DNA of 44,056 nt from Actinomadura sp. KC06. GTDB taxonomy: Bacteria; Actinomycetota; Actinomycetes; Streptosporangiales; Streptosporangiaceae. Location: the NCBI RefSeq assembly GCF_004348735.1, contig NZ_SMKT01000067.1, positions 1 to 44,056 on the forward strand, read 5' to 3'. The position numbers were made by a program, and so were the translations under genes. A model generated the notes under the pieces. It was given only the letters and a program-made list of their open reading frames with translations. It searched no databases and was not told the DNA's origin. The stretch's first letter is position 1, and each line of letters starts with the position of its first letter. Of this stretch, positions 24,495 to 32,490 are shown one piece after another.

Positions 24495-25273
24495 CGGGTT
24501 CGCCGCGGCCGAGCGGCCCCGAGCCCGCGTCGGACGAGGACGGACGGAGGCCCGGGGCGGCCGACCTTGGTGGGCCCAAACGCGAGTTGGCGCGGCTCCG
24601 TCGCTACATGCGCGATGGGCCGCGGCGGGGACGCACTACAGACCTGGCGGCGAACGCGCTTCGCGAAGCGATACTCGACGGCGCCGTCGCGCCGTCCACC
24701 TGGTTGCGCGAGGCGGAGCTGGCGACCGTCCTGGACGTGAGCCGTACGCCCGTCCGCGAGGCCCTCCGGCTGCTCGCGGACGAGGGGCTGGTGGTCAAGA
24801 CGCCGAACCAGGGGACCATGGTCGCGCCGGTTTCCCTGGAGGACGTCCTCGCGCTCTATCTCGTCCGCGAGCACCTTGAGGGGCTCGCCGCCCGGCTCGC
24901 CGCGGGGCTCGCCGCGGGGCGCGGGACGGGCGTGGCCCGGCGGCTCAACGCTCTCAACGACGAGCTGGCCGAGGCCGCGAACGGGTCCGACCTCCCCGCG
25001 ATGGTGCGCCTCAACCTCGACTTCCACCGCGAGATCCGGCTCGCCGTGGGCAACGTCTACCTGGATCGGTTCCTCGGCCAGGTCGAGCACGCCGTCCGCC
25101 GCCTTCCGGCCAGCACGTTCGCGCGCCCCGATCGTCGATCGGCGGCGCTGGAGGAGCACCGCGCCATCGCCCGCGCCATCGCCGCCGGTGACCGCGACGC
25201 CGCGCAGGAGGTCGCCCAGCACCACATGCGGCAGGCCCGGGCGGCCAGGATCGGCGAACTGGCCGGCGACTGA
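24491..25273 (+). CDS. GntR family regulator (FCD type)
   Basis: The 260-residue protein has a long polar N-terminal leader (about 45 residues), the GntR winged helix (RTTDLAANALREAILDGAVA through VLDVSRTPVREALRLLADEG and VKTPNQGTMVAPV) and an all-helical FCD ligand domain (MVRLNLDFHREIRLAVGN and EEHRAIARAIAAGDRDAAQE, with the D/H metal positions). GTG 24491 overlaps the dehydrogenase stop. The start may instead be an ATG near 24608, just before the winged helix. It probably controls the dehydrogenase operon through the palindrome at 23405-23414. Confidence 0.87.
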   Translation: MTGSPRPSGPEPASDEDGRRPGAADLGGPKRELARLRRYMRDGPRRGRTTDLAANALREAILDGAVAPSTWLREAELATVLDVSRTPVREALRLLADEGLVVKTPNQGTMVAPVSLEDVLALYLVREHLEGLAARLAAGLAAGRGTGVARRLNALNDELAEAANGSDLPAMVRLNLDFHREIRLAVGNVYLDRFLGQVEHAVRRLPASTFARPDRRSAALEEHRAIARAIAAGDRDAAQEVAQHHMRQARAARIGELAGD

Positions 25274-25285
25274 CGGACGACGCCC

Positions 25286-25315
25286 GCCGGCGCACGGAGA
25301 ACCCGGTGTGCCGGC
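25286..25315. terminator. Bidirectional hairpin terminator
   Basis: GCCGGCGCAC (25286-25295) pairs with GTGTGCCGGC (25306-25315) with one G-T-type mismatch, and the loop can pair further (CGG/CCG). It lies between the convergent GntR and amidohydrolase genes and can stop both. Confidence 0.6.
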
Positions 25316-25343
25316 CGGCCGCCGCCGCGTTCCAGGCCGGTGG

Positions 25344-26132
25344 TCAGGCGGCCGGGAGGTCGACCCGGTAGAACGCCGCGGCGTTGGTGCACAGCGCGCG
25401 CCGGGCGTCGTCCGGGCCGAGCGTCTCGACCACGAGGTCGATGTCGGTGGGGCGGAACGGCCGGTCGGCGCGGGTGGACGGCAGGTCGGTGCCGAACATC
25501 AGGGCCTCGGGGTTCACGGTCGCGATCGCCCGCATGGCCCTGCCCGGATCGTGCGCGATGCGGCCGAAGCCGGTCGCCTTGATGTGCGCACCCTTCTCGA
25601 CCAGGCGCAGCAGCGCGTCGAAACCGTCGTCGGCCATGCCGAGGTGGTCGATGCTGATGCGCGGCAGTGACAGCAGCCGGCCTTCCAGCTCGGGCAGGTC
25701 GCGCGAGTGCACGTACAGCTCGGTGTGCCAGCCGACGAGGTCGTACGCCCGAGCCGCGAGGTCCTCGAGCTGGTCGAGTTCCGCCGATCCGCCGCGGAAC
25801 AGGTTGAAGCGCACCGCGCGGACGCCCTTGCCGCTCAGGTCCTCAAGCTCGCGGTCGGTCGTGGCCGCCGGGACCTGGGCGACGCCGACGTACGTCGGCC
25901 CCAGTTCCTCAAGGGCGTTGACCAGGTATGTCTGGTCGAATCCCTGGAACGAGCCGGAGACGACGACCCCGCCGACGACGCCCAGCGGCGTCGCGCTGCG
26001 GCGGTAGTCGGGGACGGTGAACGGCTCCGGTACGAACCCGCGGTTCGGGGTGAGCGGGAAACGGGGGTCGATGATGTGCAGGTGTGCGTCGAAGACGCCC
26101 TGACCGGTCGGGATGGGGGAACTCTCGGTCAC
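25344..26132 (-). CDS. Amidohydrolase-2 family hydrolase (lactonase-like)
   Basis: The 262-residue TIM-barrel enzyme starts MTESSPIPTGQGVFDAHLHI, with H17-x-H19 as first metal/catalytic histidines. It continues with the strand-end motifs RAVRFNLFRGG, ELYVHSRDLP, ISIDHLGMADDG and the late aspartate MFGTDLPSTRADRPF. The family includes 2-pyrone-4,6-dicarboxylate lactonase (LigI) and 4-sulfomuconolactone hydrolase, which open lactones in aromatic and sulfo-aromatic breakdown. It is divergent from the ABC importer, and its promoter (-35 TCGACA at 26233-26228, 17-base spacer, -10 TAGCAT at 26210-26205) has its -35 inside a TGTCGACA operator. Lactone hydrolysis of an imported acid is the best guess. 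Confidence 0.85.
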   Translation of the reverse strand: MTESSPIPTGQGVFDAHLHIIDPRFPLTPNRGFVPEPFTVPDYRRSATPLGVVGGVVVSGSFQGFDQTYLVNALEELGPTYVGVAQVPAATTDRELEDLSGKGVRAVRFNLFRGGSAELDQLEDLAARAYDLVGWHTELYVHSRDLPELEGRLLSLPRISIDHLGMADDGFDALLRLVEKGAHIKATGFGRIAHDPGRAMRAIATVNPEALMFGTDLPSTRADRPFRPTDIDLVVETLGPDDARRALCTNAAAFYRVDLPAA

Positions 26133-26204
26133 GCGCTGGCTCCTGTCGTAGGTCGCGAACCCGAGACGCGCCCATCGAGGGGAGGCCGGATCCCGGGCGT
26201 CGCC

Positions 26205-26297
26205 ATGCTAACCCCGGATCCAATTTCTGTCGACAGTTTGCTTTACATGCGCCTGACCTCCCGCTATAACTGGGACGAATCCCCAATGATGTCGACA
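26205..26297. promoter_or_regulatory. Divergent promoters with two TGTCGACA operators
   Basis: Rightward: TTTACA (26242-26247), 17 bases, TATAAC (26265-26270), start near 26277, for the ABC importer. Leftward: TCGACA (26233-26228), 17 bases, TAGCAT (26210-26205), for the amidohydrolase. Operator 1 CTGTCGACAG (26227-26236) covers the leftward -35 and abuts the rightward one; operator 2 TGTCGACA (26290-26297) lies just after the rightward start. Their centres are 62 bases apart, close to six helical turns, so a looped repressor complex is possible. Confidence 0.65.
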
Positions 26298-26314
26298 GAT
26301 TAGGGGGCTCCACG

Positions 26315-27115
26315 TTGCAGACGATCCACGAGGACGACACTCCCGCGGCCGGCACCCGCAAGCCCGCGCGAGATCACGACGGCCCCATGCTGGAGATGCG
26401 GGGGGTCAGCAAGAGCTTCGGGCCCGCCCGGGTGCTCCACGAGGTCGACCTGCGGGTCGACGCGGGCCAGGTGGTCGTCGTCATCGGCCCGTCGGGGTCG
26501 GGCAAGTCCACCCTGTGCAGGTGCGTCAACCGGCTGGAGGTCGCCGACGGCGGAACGATCCACATCGGTGGTCGGCTCCTCCCGCAGGAGGGCAGGGAAC
26601 TCGCCGAGCTCCGCGCGTCGGTGGGGATGGTGTTCCAGCAGTTCAACCTGTTCGCGAACATGACCGTGCTGAACAACGTCGCGTTCGCGCCCAGACGGGT
26701 GCTCCGCCTGAGCCGGGACGAGAGCCGGGACCGGGCGCGCACGTTCCTGGAACGGGTCGGCATCGCCGACAAGGCCGGGCAATTCCCCATACAGCTCAGC
26801 GGCGGGCAGCAGCAACGCGCGGCCATCGCGCGGGCGCTCGCGATGCGGCCCTCCGTCATGCTCTTCGACGAGCCCACCTCGGCCCTCGACCCGGAGATGA
26901 TCCACGAGGTCCTTGAGGTGATGCGCACCCTGGCCGACGAGGGAATGACGATGCTGGTCGTCACGCACGAGATGGGATTCGCCAAGTCGGTCGCCGACCG
27001 CGTGGTCTTCATGGACGGCGGCCGGATCGTGGAGAGCGGGACGCCGGATCAGTTCTTCTCCTCTCCCCGGACGGAGCGCGCGGCCGACTTCCTTACCCGA
27101 ATCCTCGCCCACTGA
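26315..27115 (+). CDS. ABC importer ATP-binding protein (polar amino acid type)
   Basis: The 266-residue ATPase has Walker A GPSGSGKST (58-66), Q-loop VGMVFQQFNLFANMTVL, signature LSGGQQQRAAIARAL, Walker B VMLFDEPTSALD and H-switch VVTHEMGFAKSV. This is the GlnQ/HisP pattern. TTG 26315 is taken as start because AGGGGG lies 7 bases before it; the next ATG (26388) would remove only the leader. It is the first gene of a four-gene importer operon and is preceded by a TGTCGACA-flanked promoter. Confidence 0.9.
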   Translation: MQTIHEDDTPAAGTRKPARDHDGPMLEMRGVSKSFGPARVLHEVDLRVDAGQVVVVIGPSGSGKSTLCRCVNRLEVADGGTIHIGGRLLPQEGRELAELRASVGMVFQQFNLFANMTVLNNVAFAPRRVLRLSRDESRDRARTFLERVGIADKAGQFPIQLSGGQQQRAAIARALAMRPSVMLFDEPTSALDPEMIHEVLEVMRTLADEGMTMLVVTHEMGFAKSVADRVVFMDGGRIVESGTPDQFFSSPRTERAADFLTRILAH

Positions 27116-27203
27116 CGGGCGCACCGCTGACGGTCCCGCACCGCGCCGGCCGTTCGGACGCATTCGCACAAATGCAGGCCCACACCCCCCGTGGAGGACA
27201 CCC

Positions 27204-28130
27204 ATGTCCCCTGTTCACCCATGCCGCCGAACTTCTGCGGCGATCGTCCCGGCCGCCATCGCCGCCGCGCTCCTCGCCGGTTGCTCGATCGAGGCGCCCG
27301 CCCGGCATGACGAGAGCAAGCAGGTGATCAAGAAGCTGGACACGCGTCCGACCTTCGACTCCGGCAGCGTGATGGCACGCATCCAGAAGCGCGGCAAGCT
27401 GAAAGTCGGCACGAAACTCGACCAGGCGCTCTTCGGCCTGATGACCGACGGCGCCGTCACCGGCTTCGACGCCGAGATGGCCAAGCTGGTCGCGCGTGAC
27501 CTCGGGCTCGATCCGGCCAAGGACATCGAGTACGTCGAGTCCGTCTCCAAGAACAGGGAGGTCTTCCTGCAGTCGGGCAAGGTCGACATCATCGCGGCCA
27601 CCTATGTCGTCACGCCGCAGCGGCAGAAGGTCGTCGACTTCGCCGGGCCCTACTACACGGCCGGAACCGGCATCCTGGTGCCCAAGACCAACAAGGACAT
27701 CCGGTCAAAGGACGACCTCGCCGGCAAGAAGGTCTGCTACGTCACCGGCGCGGACTCGCTGCGCGCGCTTCGCCTGCACGCCCCGAAGGCGAGGATCACC
27801 GGGATGGACACCAACTCGCAGTGCGCCGACGCGGTGGCCAACGCCCAGTTCGACGCGGGCGCGGCGGGAGAACCGATCCTGCTGGGCATCGTGAGCAAGA
27901 ACCCCGATCTGAAGATCGTCCAGCCCCCGATGACGACCGAGCTGTACGGCATCGGGCTGCCGAAGGGCCAGGGGGAGTTCAAGGAGTTCATCGACAAGAC
28001 CCTGGAGAACGCGGTCGCCCGCGGCGAGTGGAAGAGCGCCTACGACCGGACGATCGGAGCCGTCAAGCCGACGCCGCCCACGATGCCGGCCGTCGGCGAC
28101 TTCGGCAAGGTCGAGCGGACGGGCCAGTGA
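27204..28130 (+). CDS. Solute-binding lipoprotein of the ABC importer
   Basis: The 308-residue family 3 (SBP_bac_3) binding protein has a lipoprotein signal peptide (lipobox LLAGC, Cys27) and the two-lobed binding fold: GKLKVGTKLDQALFGLMTDG, VTGFDAEMAKLVARDLGL, VDIIAATYVVTPQRQKVVDF and LAGKKVCYVTGADS. ATG 27204 has GGAGG upstream. In place of the usual F-x-P-F-x-x for amino acids it has QALFGLMTD, so the ligand may not be a standard amino acid. The stop overlaps the next start (GTGA). Confidence 0.9.
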   Translation: MSPVHPCRRTSAAIVPAAIAAALLAGCSIEAPARHDESKQVIKKLDTRPTFDSGSVMARIQKRGKLKVGTKLDQALFGLMTDGAVTGFDAEMAKLVARDLGLDPAKDIEYVESVSKNREVFLQSGKVDIIAATYVVTPQRQKVVDFAGPYYTAGTGILVPKTNKDIRSKDDLAGKKVCYVTGADSLRALRLHAPKARITGMDTNSQCADAVANAQFDAGAAGEPILLGIVSKNPDLKIVQPPMTTELYGIGLPKGQGEFKEFIDKTLENAVARGEWKSAYDRTIGAVKPTPPTMPAVGDFGKVERTGQ

Positions 28131-28768
28131 CCTTCCTCGCCGAGCATCTCGACGATTACCTGCGGGGCCTGTGGCTCACCGTGCGGCTCACCTGCGTCGT
28201 GTGCACCGCGGCGTTCCTGCTGGCGCTGCTGCTGGCGACCGCGCGGGCGAGCCCCGTCCCGTCGCTCCGTGGCTTCGCGGCGTCCTACGTCGGCGTCTTC
28301 CGCAACATCCCGGAGCTGGCGATCCTGCTGATCCTCACCTCGGGGATCCCGAAGGTCGGCCTGACGACTTCGTACTTCGTGTTCGCCGTGGCGGGGTTCA
28401 CGCTGTACCACTCGGCGTTCACCGCCGAGATCCTGAGATCGGGGCTGCGTGCGGTGCCCGCGGGCCAGGTGGAGGCCGCCCGCGCCCTGGGACTCGGCTT
28501 CGGCCGCACCGCCGGGCACATCGTCCTGCCGCTGGCGCTGCGGGCCGCGCTGCCCGCGCTGGCGAACCAGGCGATCGCGGTGCTGAAGGGCACCGCGATC
28601 GCCTCCGCGGTCGGCCTCGCCGACCTCACCCACGTCGCCGACGAGATCGCCGTCGAGGAGGCCCGGCCCGTCCTGGCGTTCGGTGTCGCGGTCGTCGGCT
28701 ACCTGTTGCTCACCATCCCGCTCGGCCTGCTGATCATGCGGCTGGAGAACCGATTGGCCACGATCTGA
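28127..28768 (+). CDS. ABC importer permease 1
   Basis: The 213-residue permease has about five transmembrane helices and the HisM/GlnP-type EAA loop EAARALGLGFGRTAGHIVLP. It contains the typical FRNIPELAILLIL and FTAEILRSGLRAVPAGQVEA segments. GTG 28127 overlaps the binding-protein stop, and its own stop overlaps permease 2 (TGATG). It forms a heterodimer with permease 2 in the membrane. Confidence 0.9.
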   Translation: MTFLAEHLDDYLRGLWLTVRLTCVVCTAAFLLALLLATARASPVPSLRGFAASYVGVFRNIPELAILLILTSGIPKVGLTTSYFVFAVAGFTLYHSAFTAEILRSGLRAVPAGQVEAARALGLGFGRTAGHIVLPLALRAALPALANQAIAVLKGTAIASAVGLADLTHVADEIAVEEARPVLAFGVAVVGYLLLTIPLGLLIMRLENRLATI

Positions 28769-29622
28769 TGGACACTCTGGCATTCGACCCGCTCGGCCCC
28801 CGCGGCCGGCGGTGGGCGCGCATCGGCGGAGCCGTCACCGTCGCGGCGATCGCCGGGGTCGCGCTGATCGCGGTGAACCGCCTCGCCGACACCGGCCACC
28901 TCGCCGGCGACCGATGGCGGTTCCTCGCCGACGGCTACAACCTGATCAGCCTGGCCAACGGGCTGATCGCCACCCTGCGCGCGGGCCTGGTGGCCGGCGG
29001 GCTCGCGTTCGTCCTGGGACTGCTGATCCTCGCCGCCGGACGATCCCGCAGGCGCTCGGTCCGGGGAGCGGCCCTGGTGTCCGTGCACATTCTCCGGGGC
29101 TTCCCGCTGCTGCTGCTCATCTACTTCTCGGCGCGCTTCTTCGACACCTACCAGCTCGCCGTCTCGCCCATCGTCGTGCTGGTCTCCGGACTCATCGGAT
29201 ACCACGGCGCCCTCATCTCCGAGGTCCTGCGCGGCGGCATCGACTCGGTCGACCGCGGCCAGACCGAGGCCGGAGTCGCCGTGGGCGTGTCCCCGCGAAC
29301 CGTCTTCTGGCGGATCGTGTTCCCGCAGGCGTTCCGGCGCATGGTGCCCGCCCTGCTCAACGAGCTCGTCGTCCTCATCAAGCACAGCTCGCTCGGATAC
29401 GTCATCCCCTATGCCGACCTCCTGCGGCAGGGGAAGTTCCTCACCGCGGCCGAACCGCAGAGCGTGTTGCAGGTGTTCCTGGTGGTCGCGGTCATCTACC
29501 TGACCGTCAACTTCACACTGACCTCGTTGGCCTCATGGTTGGAGCGACGCCTGGACGGCCGGGCGGCCACGGCCGCGCGCGCCTCGCACACGCCCGTGGA
29601 GGCGGCACACTCCCGGGTTTGA
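28768..29622 (+). CDS. ABC importer permease 2
   Basis: The 284-residue permease has an extra N-terminal helix (RIGGAVTVAAIAGVALIAVN) and a periplasm-facing loop before the conserved core: GLIATLRAGLVAGGLAFVLG, RGFPLLLLIYFSARFF, GYHGALISEVLRGGIDSVDR and the EAA loop TEAGVAVGVSPRTVFWRIVF P. It is the last gene of the importer operon. The duplicated, non-identical permeases point to a heterodimeric channel. Confidence 0.9.
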   Translation: MDTLAFDPLGPRGRRWARIGGAVTVAAIAGVALIAVNRLADTGHLAGDRWRFLADGYNLISLANGLIATLRAGLVAGGLAFVLGLLILAAGRSRRRSVRGAALVSVHILRGFPLLLLIYFSARFFDTYQLAVSPIVVLVSGLIGYHGALISEVLRGGIDSVDRGQTEAGVAVGVSPRTVFWRIVFPQAFRRMVPALLNELVVLIKHSSLGYVIPYADLLRQGKFLTAAEPQSVLQVFLVVAVIYLTVNFTLTSLASWLERRLDGRAATAARASHTPVEAAHSRV

Positions 29623-29625
29623 CCG

Positions 29626-29642
29626 CGCCCCGCAGAGGGGCG
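29626..29642. terminator. Hairpin between convergent importer and GntR genes
   Basis: CGCCCC (29626-29631) and GGGGCG (29637-29642) form a 6-bp stem with a 5-base loop, extendable to ACC/GGT with a bulge. It starts 3 bases after the importer's last stop and can serve both strands. Confidence 0.5.
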
Positions 29643-29671
29643 GTGACGCTGGCGGGACCTCGGACGGGCGA

Positions 29672-30400
29672 TCAGAGTTCGACGACTTTCTCGCCCTTGG
29701 TGTCGAGCCAGCCGTTCTGCTCGATGGTGCGCAGTCCGGCCATGGTGATGGCGCGGTTGAGAGCGACCGCCAGCGCCGTGTCGCGCTGCTCGTACGCGCG
29801 CAACAGCCGGCGGTGCTCCTCGCACGAGATCGCGATGCGCTTCGGGTAGGACAGGCTCAGGTGGCGCAGGCGCAGGGTGCGCAGGCCGAGCCGGTCGAGG
29901 GTCTTCCGTAGCTGCGGGTTCTGGGTGAGGTCGGCCTCGTGGTTGCGGAACTCGACGTTGGCCCAGAAGTAGGCGTCGACGTCGTCGTCCTCGACCGCCT
30001 GGTCGAGCTTGCGCTGCCAGTGCCACAGCGAGGCGATCTCATGGTCGGCGGCCCGCGCGCAGACGAGCTCGCTCACCAGCCCGTTGAGAGCCGCCCGGAG
30101 CTCGTAGTCGTTGCGCACCTCGGGGATCGTCATCGTGGTGACACGGGACCGCCGCCGCGGCGTGGTCTCGACCACGCCCTCGCGCTCCAGCTGCACCAGA
30201 GCCTCGCGCACCGGTGTACGGCTGGTGCCGAACTGTTTGGCCAGGCGCACCGAGCTCAGATAGTCGCCGGGTTGCAGCCGCCCCTCGATGATCTCCCTCG
30301 CGACGGTGCCGACGATCCGGCGTACCAGCGAGTCGGCCGCGGTGACATCGCTCCACTCCGGCAGCGGGATCGGTTCCCGCGGGTCCGTCGAGCCGTCCAC
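29672..30400 (-). CDS. GntR family regulator (FCD type), regulator of the island
   Basis: The 242-residue protein has the winged helix ADSLVRRIVGTVAREIIEGR, VRLAKQFGTSRTPVREALVQ, VVETTPRRRSRVTTMT and the FCD domain (FWANVEFRNHEADLTQN, CEEHRRLLRAYEQRDTALAV). The GTG at 30400-30398 falls where transcription should start (-35 TTGTCG 30435-30430, 17-base spacer, -10 TAGGCT 30412-30407), so the message is probably leaderless. Its -35 lies in a TGTCGACA palindrome, as expected for autoregulation, and the same palindrome controls the importer and both hydrolases. Confidence 0.88.
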   Translation of the reverse strand: MDGSTDPREPIPLPEWSDVTAADSLVRRIVGTVAREIIEGRLQPGDYLSSVRLAKQFGTSRTPVREALVQLEREGVVETTPRRRSRVTTMTIPEVRNDYELRAALNGLVSELVCARAADHEIASLWHWQRKLDQAVEDDDVDAYFWANVEFRNHEADLTQNPQLRKTLDRLGLRTLRLRHLSLSYPKRIAISCEEHRRLLRAYEQRDTALAVALNRAITMAGLRTIEQNGWLDTKGEKVVEL

Positions 30401-30406
30401 ACGGCA

Positions 30407-30467
30407 AGCCTATGCCTTCCACTGTCTGTCGACAACTATTGAGAAACTGTCGACAGATTGATAGCTT
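30407..30467. promoter_or_regulatory. Divergent promoters with two TGTCGACA operators
   Basis: Leftward promoter TTGTCG (30435-30430) / TAGGCT (30412-30407) drives the GntR gene; rightward promoter TTGAGA (30439-30444) / TAGCTT (30462-30467) drives the secreted hydrolase; both have 17-base spacers. Operator 3 CTGTCGACAA (30426-30435) overlaps the leftward -35; operator 4 CTGTCGACAG (30447-30456) fills the rightward spacer. Their centres are 21 bases apart, two helical turns, so dimers would sit on the same DNA face. Confidence 0.65.
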
Positions 30468-30504
30468 CGGCTCCTCAGCGGCGGATGAAAGGAGACGAAC
30501 CCCC

Positions 30505-31689
30505 GTGCGCACACGCTTCCTGTCTCTCCTCGCGGCCACCGGCATGGCCGCCGCATCGATCAACCTCGTCGCGATGACCGTCCGTGACACGGCTGGCGCA
30601 GCGGACGGCGCCGCCCCCGCGGCCCCCGCCGTCCGGGAAGGCTCCTTCTACGTCGGAGGCCGTGACATCGAGGTTGACGGCGGCACGCTGACCACCGACC
30701 AGGCGTACGTCCGCTACTGGCTTCCCGGGACGCCGAGCAGGCGCGACCCGGTCGTGATGGTCCACGGCGCGGGCCAGACCGGGAGCAACTTCGAGCAGAC
30801 CCCGGACGGCCGCCCCGGCTGGGCCGCCTACTTCGTCAGGCGCGGTCACCCCGTCTACGTCGTCGACCAGCCCACTCGCGGGCGTTCGGCCTACCAGCAG
30901 TCCCTCTACGGCCCGCTCAGCTACTTCAGCAAGCAGCGGATCGAATGGCGCTTCACCGCCTCCGAGGACTTCGACCGCTGGCCGCAGGCGAAGCTGCACA
31001 CGCAATGGCCGGGAACCGGCCGCATCGGCGATCAGTCCTTCGAGCAGTTCTACCGCTCCCAGGTCGGCTATCTCGCCGACAACGGGCTGGCCGAGCGGCT
31101 CGCCCGGGACGCGGTCATCGCGCTGCTGGAGCGCGTTGGCCCGGCCGTCGTCCTCACCCACTCCCAGTCGGGACCGTTCGGATGGCTCGTCGCCGACAAG
31201 CGACCGGCCCTGGTGAAGGCGATCGTCGGGGTCGAGCCGGCAGGCCCGGCCTTCCATGACGTGAACCAGGTCGGCCCGCCCACCTACCAGGAGGACGGCG
31301 CGTTCATCCGGCCCTACGGCGTGACCATCAACCCGTTGTCCTATTCACCGCCGGTGCGGGACCCGGAGAAGGACCTGCCGTACGCGCGGGAGCCGCGCGG
31401 CGACGGTCCCGGCCTCGTGCCCTGCCGCCTGCAGACGGCTCCGGTGCGCTCGCTTCCACGATTGGCGAGGACGCCGGTCCTGATCATGACCGGCGAGGCG
31501 TCATACCACGCCGGCTACGACCATTGCACCGCCAAGTACCTCGCTCAGGCCGGGGCGCGCGTCACCTACCAGCGACTGGAGAACCTCGGAATCCACGGCA
31601 ACGGGCACATGCTGATGCTCGAACGCAACAGCGACCAGGTCGCCGCTCAGATCGCTCGTTGGCTCGACCGGACTGCCCCGCAGCGCTGA
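30505..31689 (+). CDS. Secreted alpha/beta hydrolase (esterase-like)
   Basis: The 394-residue protein has an N-terminal signal peptide (MRTRFLSLLAATGMAAASIN, then an Ala-rich cleavage zone near residue 30-40). The alpha/beta fold follows: oxyanion region VVMVHGAGQTGSNFEQ, nucleophile Ser222 in LTHSQSGPFGW (an H-S-Q-S-G variant of G-x-S-x-G), acid region PVLIMTGEASYHAGYD and catalytic His in HGNGHMLMLERNSD. GTG 30505 is preceded by GGAG about 10 bases away. As the only exported enzyme of the island, it probably cleaves an ester outside the cell and feeds the importer. The substrate is unknown. Confidence 0.88.
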   Translation: MRTRFLSLLAATGMAAASINLVAMTVRDTAGAADGAAPAAPAVREGSFYVGGRDIEVDGGTLTTDQAYVRYWLPGTPSRRDPVVMVHGAGQTGSNFEQTPDGRPGWAAYFVRRGHPVYVVDQPTRGRSAYQQSLYGPLSYFSKQRIEWRFTASEDFDRWPQAKLHTQWPGTGRIGDQSFEQFYRSQVGYLADNGLAERLARDAVIALLERVGPAVVLTHSQSGPFGWLVADKRPALVKAIVGVEPAGPAFHDVNQVGPPTYQEDGAFIRPYGVTINPLSYSPPVRDPEKDLPYAREPRGDGPGLVPCRLQTAPVRSLPRLARTPVLIMTGEASYHAGYDHCTAKYLAQAGARVTYQRLENLGIHGNGHMLMLERNSDQVAAQIARWLDRTAPQR

Positions 31690-31768
31690 CGAGCACCGGC
31701 GCGCGCCGATCTGTCGCGGCTACGGCCCTGGCCGCCAGGCCGGGCGGCGATCGAAACCGTCCGCAATA

Positions 31769-31787
31769 AAACTATCTGCTATGGTTT
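31769..31787. promoter_or_regulatory. Candidate operator upstream of the PPOX gene
   Basis: AAACTAT (31769-31775) and ATGGTTT (31781-31787) form an inverted repeat with one mismatch around CTGCT in an AT-rich island 38 bases before the PPOX start. TetR- or MarR-type proteins bind such sites; no regulator gene adjoins. Confidence 0.35.
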
Positions 31788-31824
31788 CTCTCGTTGGGAC
31801 CACACACCGGAAGGGCTGAACGAG

Positions 31825-32313
31825 ATGACCGAGAACACGACCGCGTACCGTCCCGGCCAGGGGCCCGGTCCCCGCGCCCTCACCGAGGAGGAGGCGACCC
31901 GGGTCCTCGGTGGGCAGCAGTTCGGCGTGCTGGCGACCCTGAAGCGCAGCGGCCAGCCCCACCTGGCCTCGATGGTCTTCACCTGGGACCCCGACGAGCG
32001 GATCATCCGGATCCCGTCGGTCGCCGACCGCATCAAGGTGCGCCACCTTCTCAGGGATCCGCGCGCGACGTTCCATGTCCAGGGGGAGACCGCCCTGTCC
32101 TATGCCGTCGCCGAGGGCGAGGCGGAGGTCTCGGACGTGACCGCGAAGCCCGGCGACGCGGTCGGCCGGGAGCTGCTGCCGGTGTTCGGGATCACCGACC
32201 CGGCGGACGAGACGGAGTTCTTCAATCGGATGGTGCGAGATCAGCGCTTGGTCATCAGGCTCCGGGTGTCGCACCTGTACGGAACGGCCCTGGACGGTCC
32301 CGTGACGGAATAG
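31825..32313 (+). CDS. PPOX-class F420-dependent oxidoreductase
   Basis: The 162-residue split-barrel protein starts after GGAAGGG at ATG 31825. Core segments are QFGVLATLKRSGQPHLASMV, the coenzyme-binding run DRIKVRHLLRDPRATFHVQG and the C-terminal strand LVIRLRVSHLYGTALDG. This pattern is that of F420H2-dependent reductases common in actinobacteria (F420 rather than FMN is inferred from family). The C-terminus and downstream flank are duplicated as a scar at 14959-15035. It stands alone, so the substrate cannot be inferred. Confidence 0.88.
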   Translation: MTENTTAYRPGQGPGPRALTEEEATRVLGGQQFGVLATLKRSGQPHLASMVFTWDPDERIIRIPSVADRIKVRHLLRDPRATFHVQGETALSYAVAEGEAEVSDVTAKPGDAVGRELLPVFGITDPADETEFFNRMVRDQRLVIRLRVSHLYGTALDGPVTE

Positions 32314-32351
32314 TCAGGGCCGGACCAAAGACCTGCCCTGCGGGTTGGTCG
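32273..32351 (+). repeat. Repeat copy 2 (native PPOX 3' end and flank)
   Basis: This is the counterpart of 14959-15035. It covers the last 14 codons of the PPOX gene, the stop and 38 flanking bases. GACCAA (32324-32329) and TTGGTC (32345-32350) with CCC-TGC-GGG between can form a hairpin that may be the gene's terminator. Confidence 0.6.
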
Positions 32352-32490
32352 GTACTTCCCCGGAAGTAGCGGATGTTCGGAGATGCGGCGCGGGATGTAC
32401 GAGGAAGACGGCTCCGGCGCAGGACGATCTTTGGTCGCCTTCCGGGATGGTTGGGGCCGCACAATCAGCGTCGTTCGGAAGGACGACCAC

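Noticed and set aside
28171..28767. Upstream extension of permease 2 into the permease 1 gene
   Set aside because: The extra ~200 residues are the shifted reading of permease 1. ATG 28768 with its TGATG overlap is the natural start.
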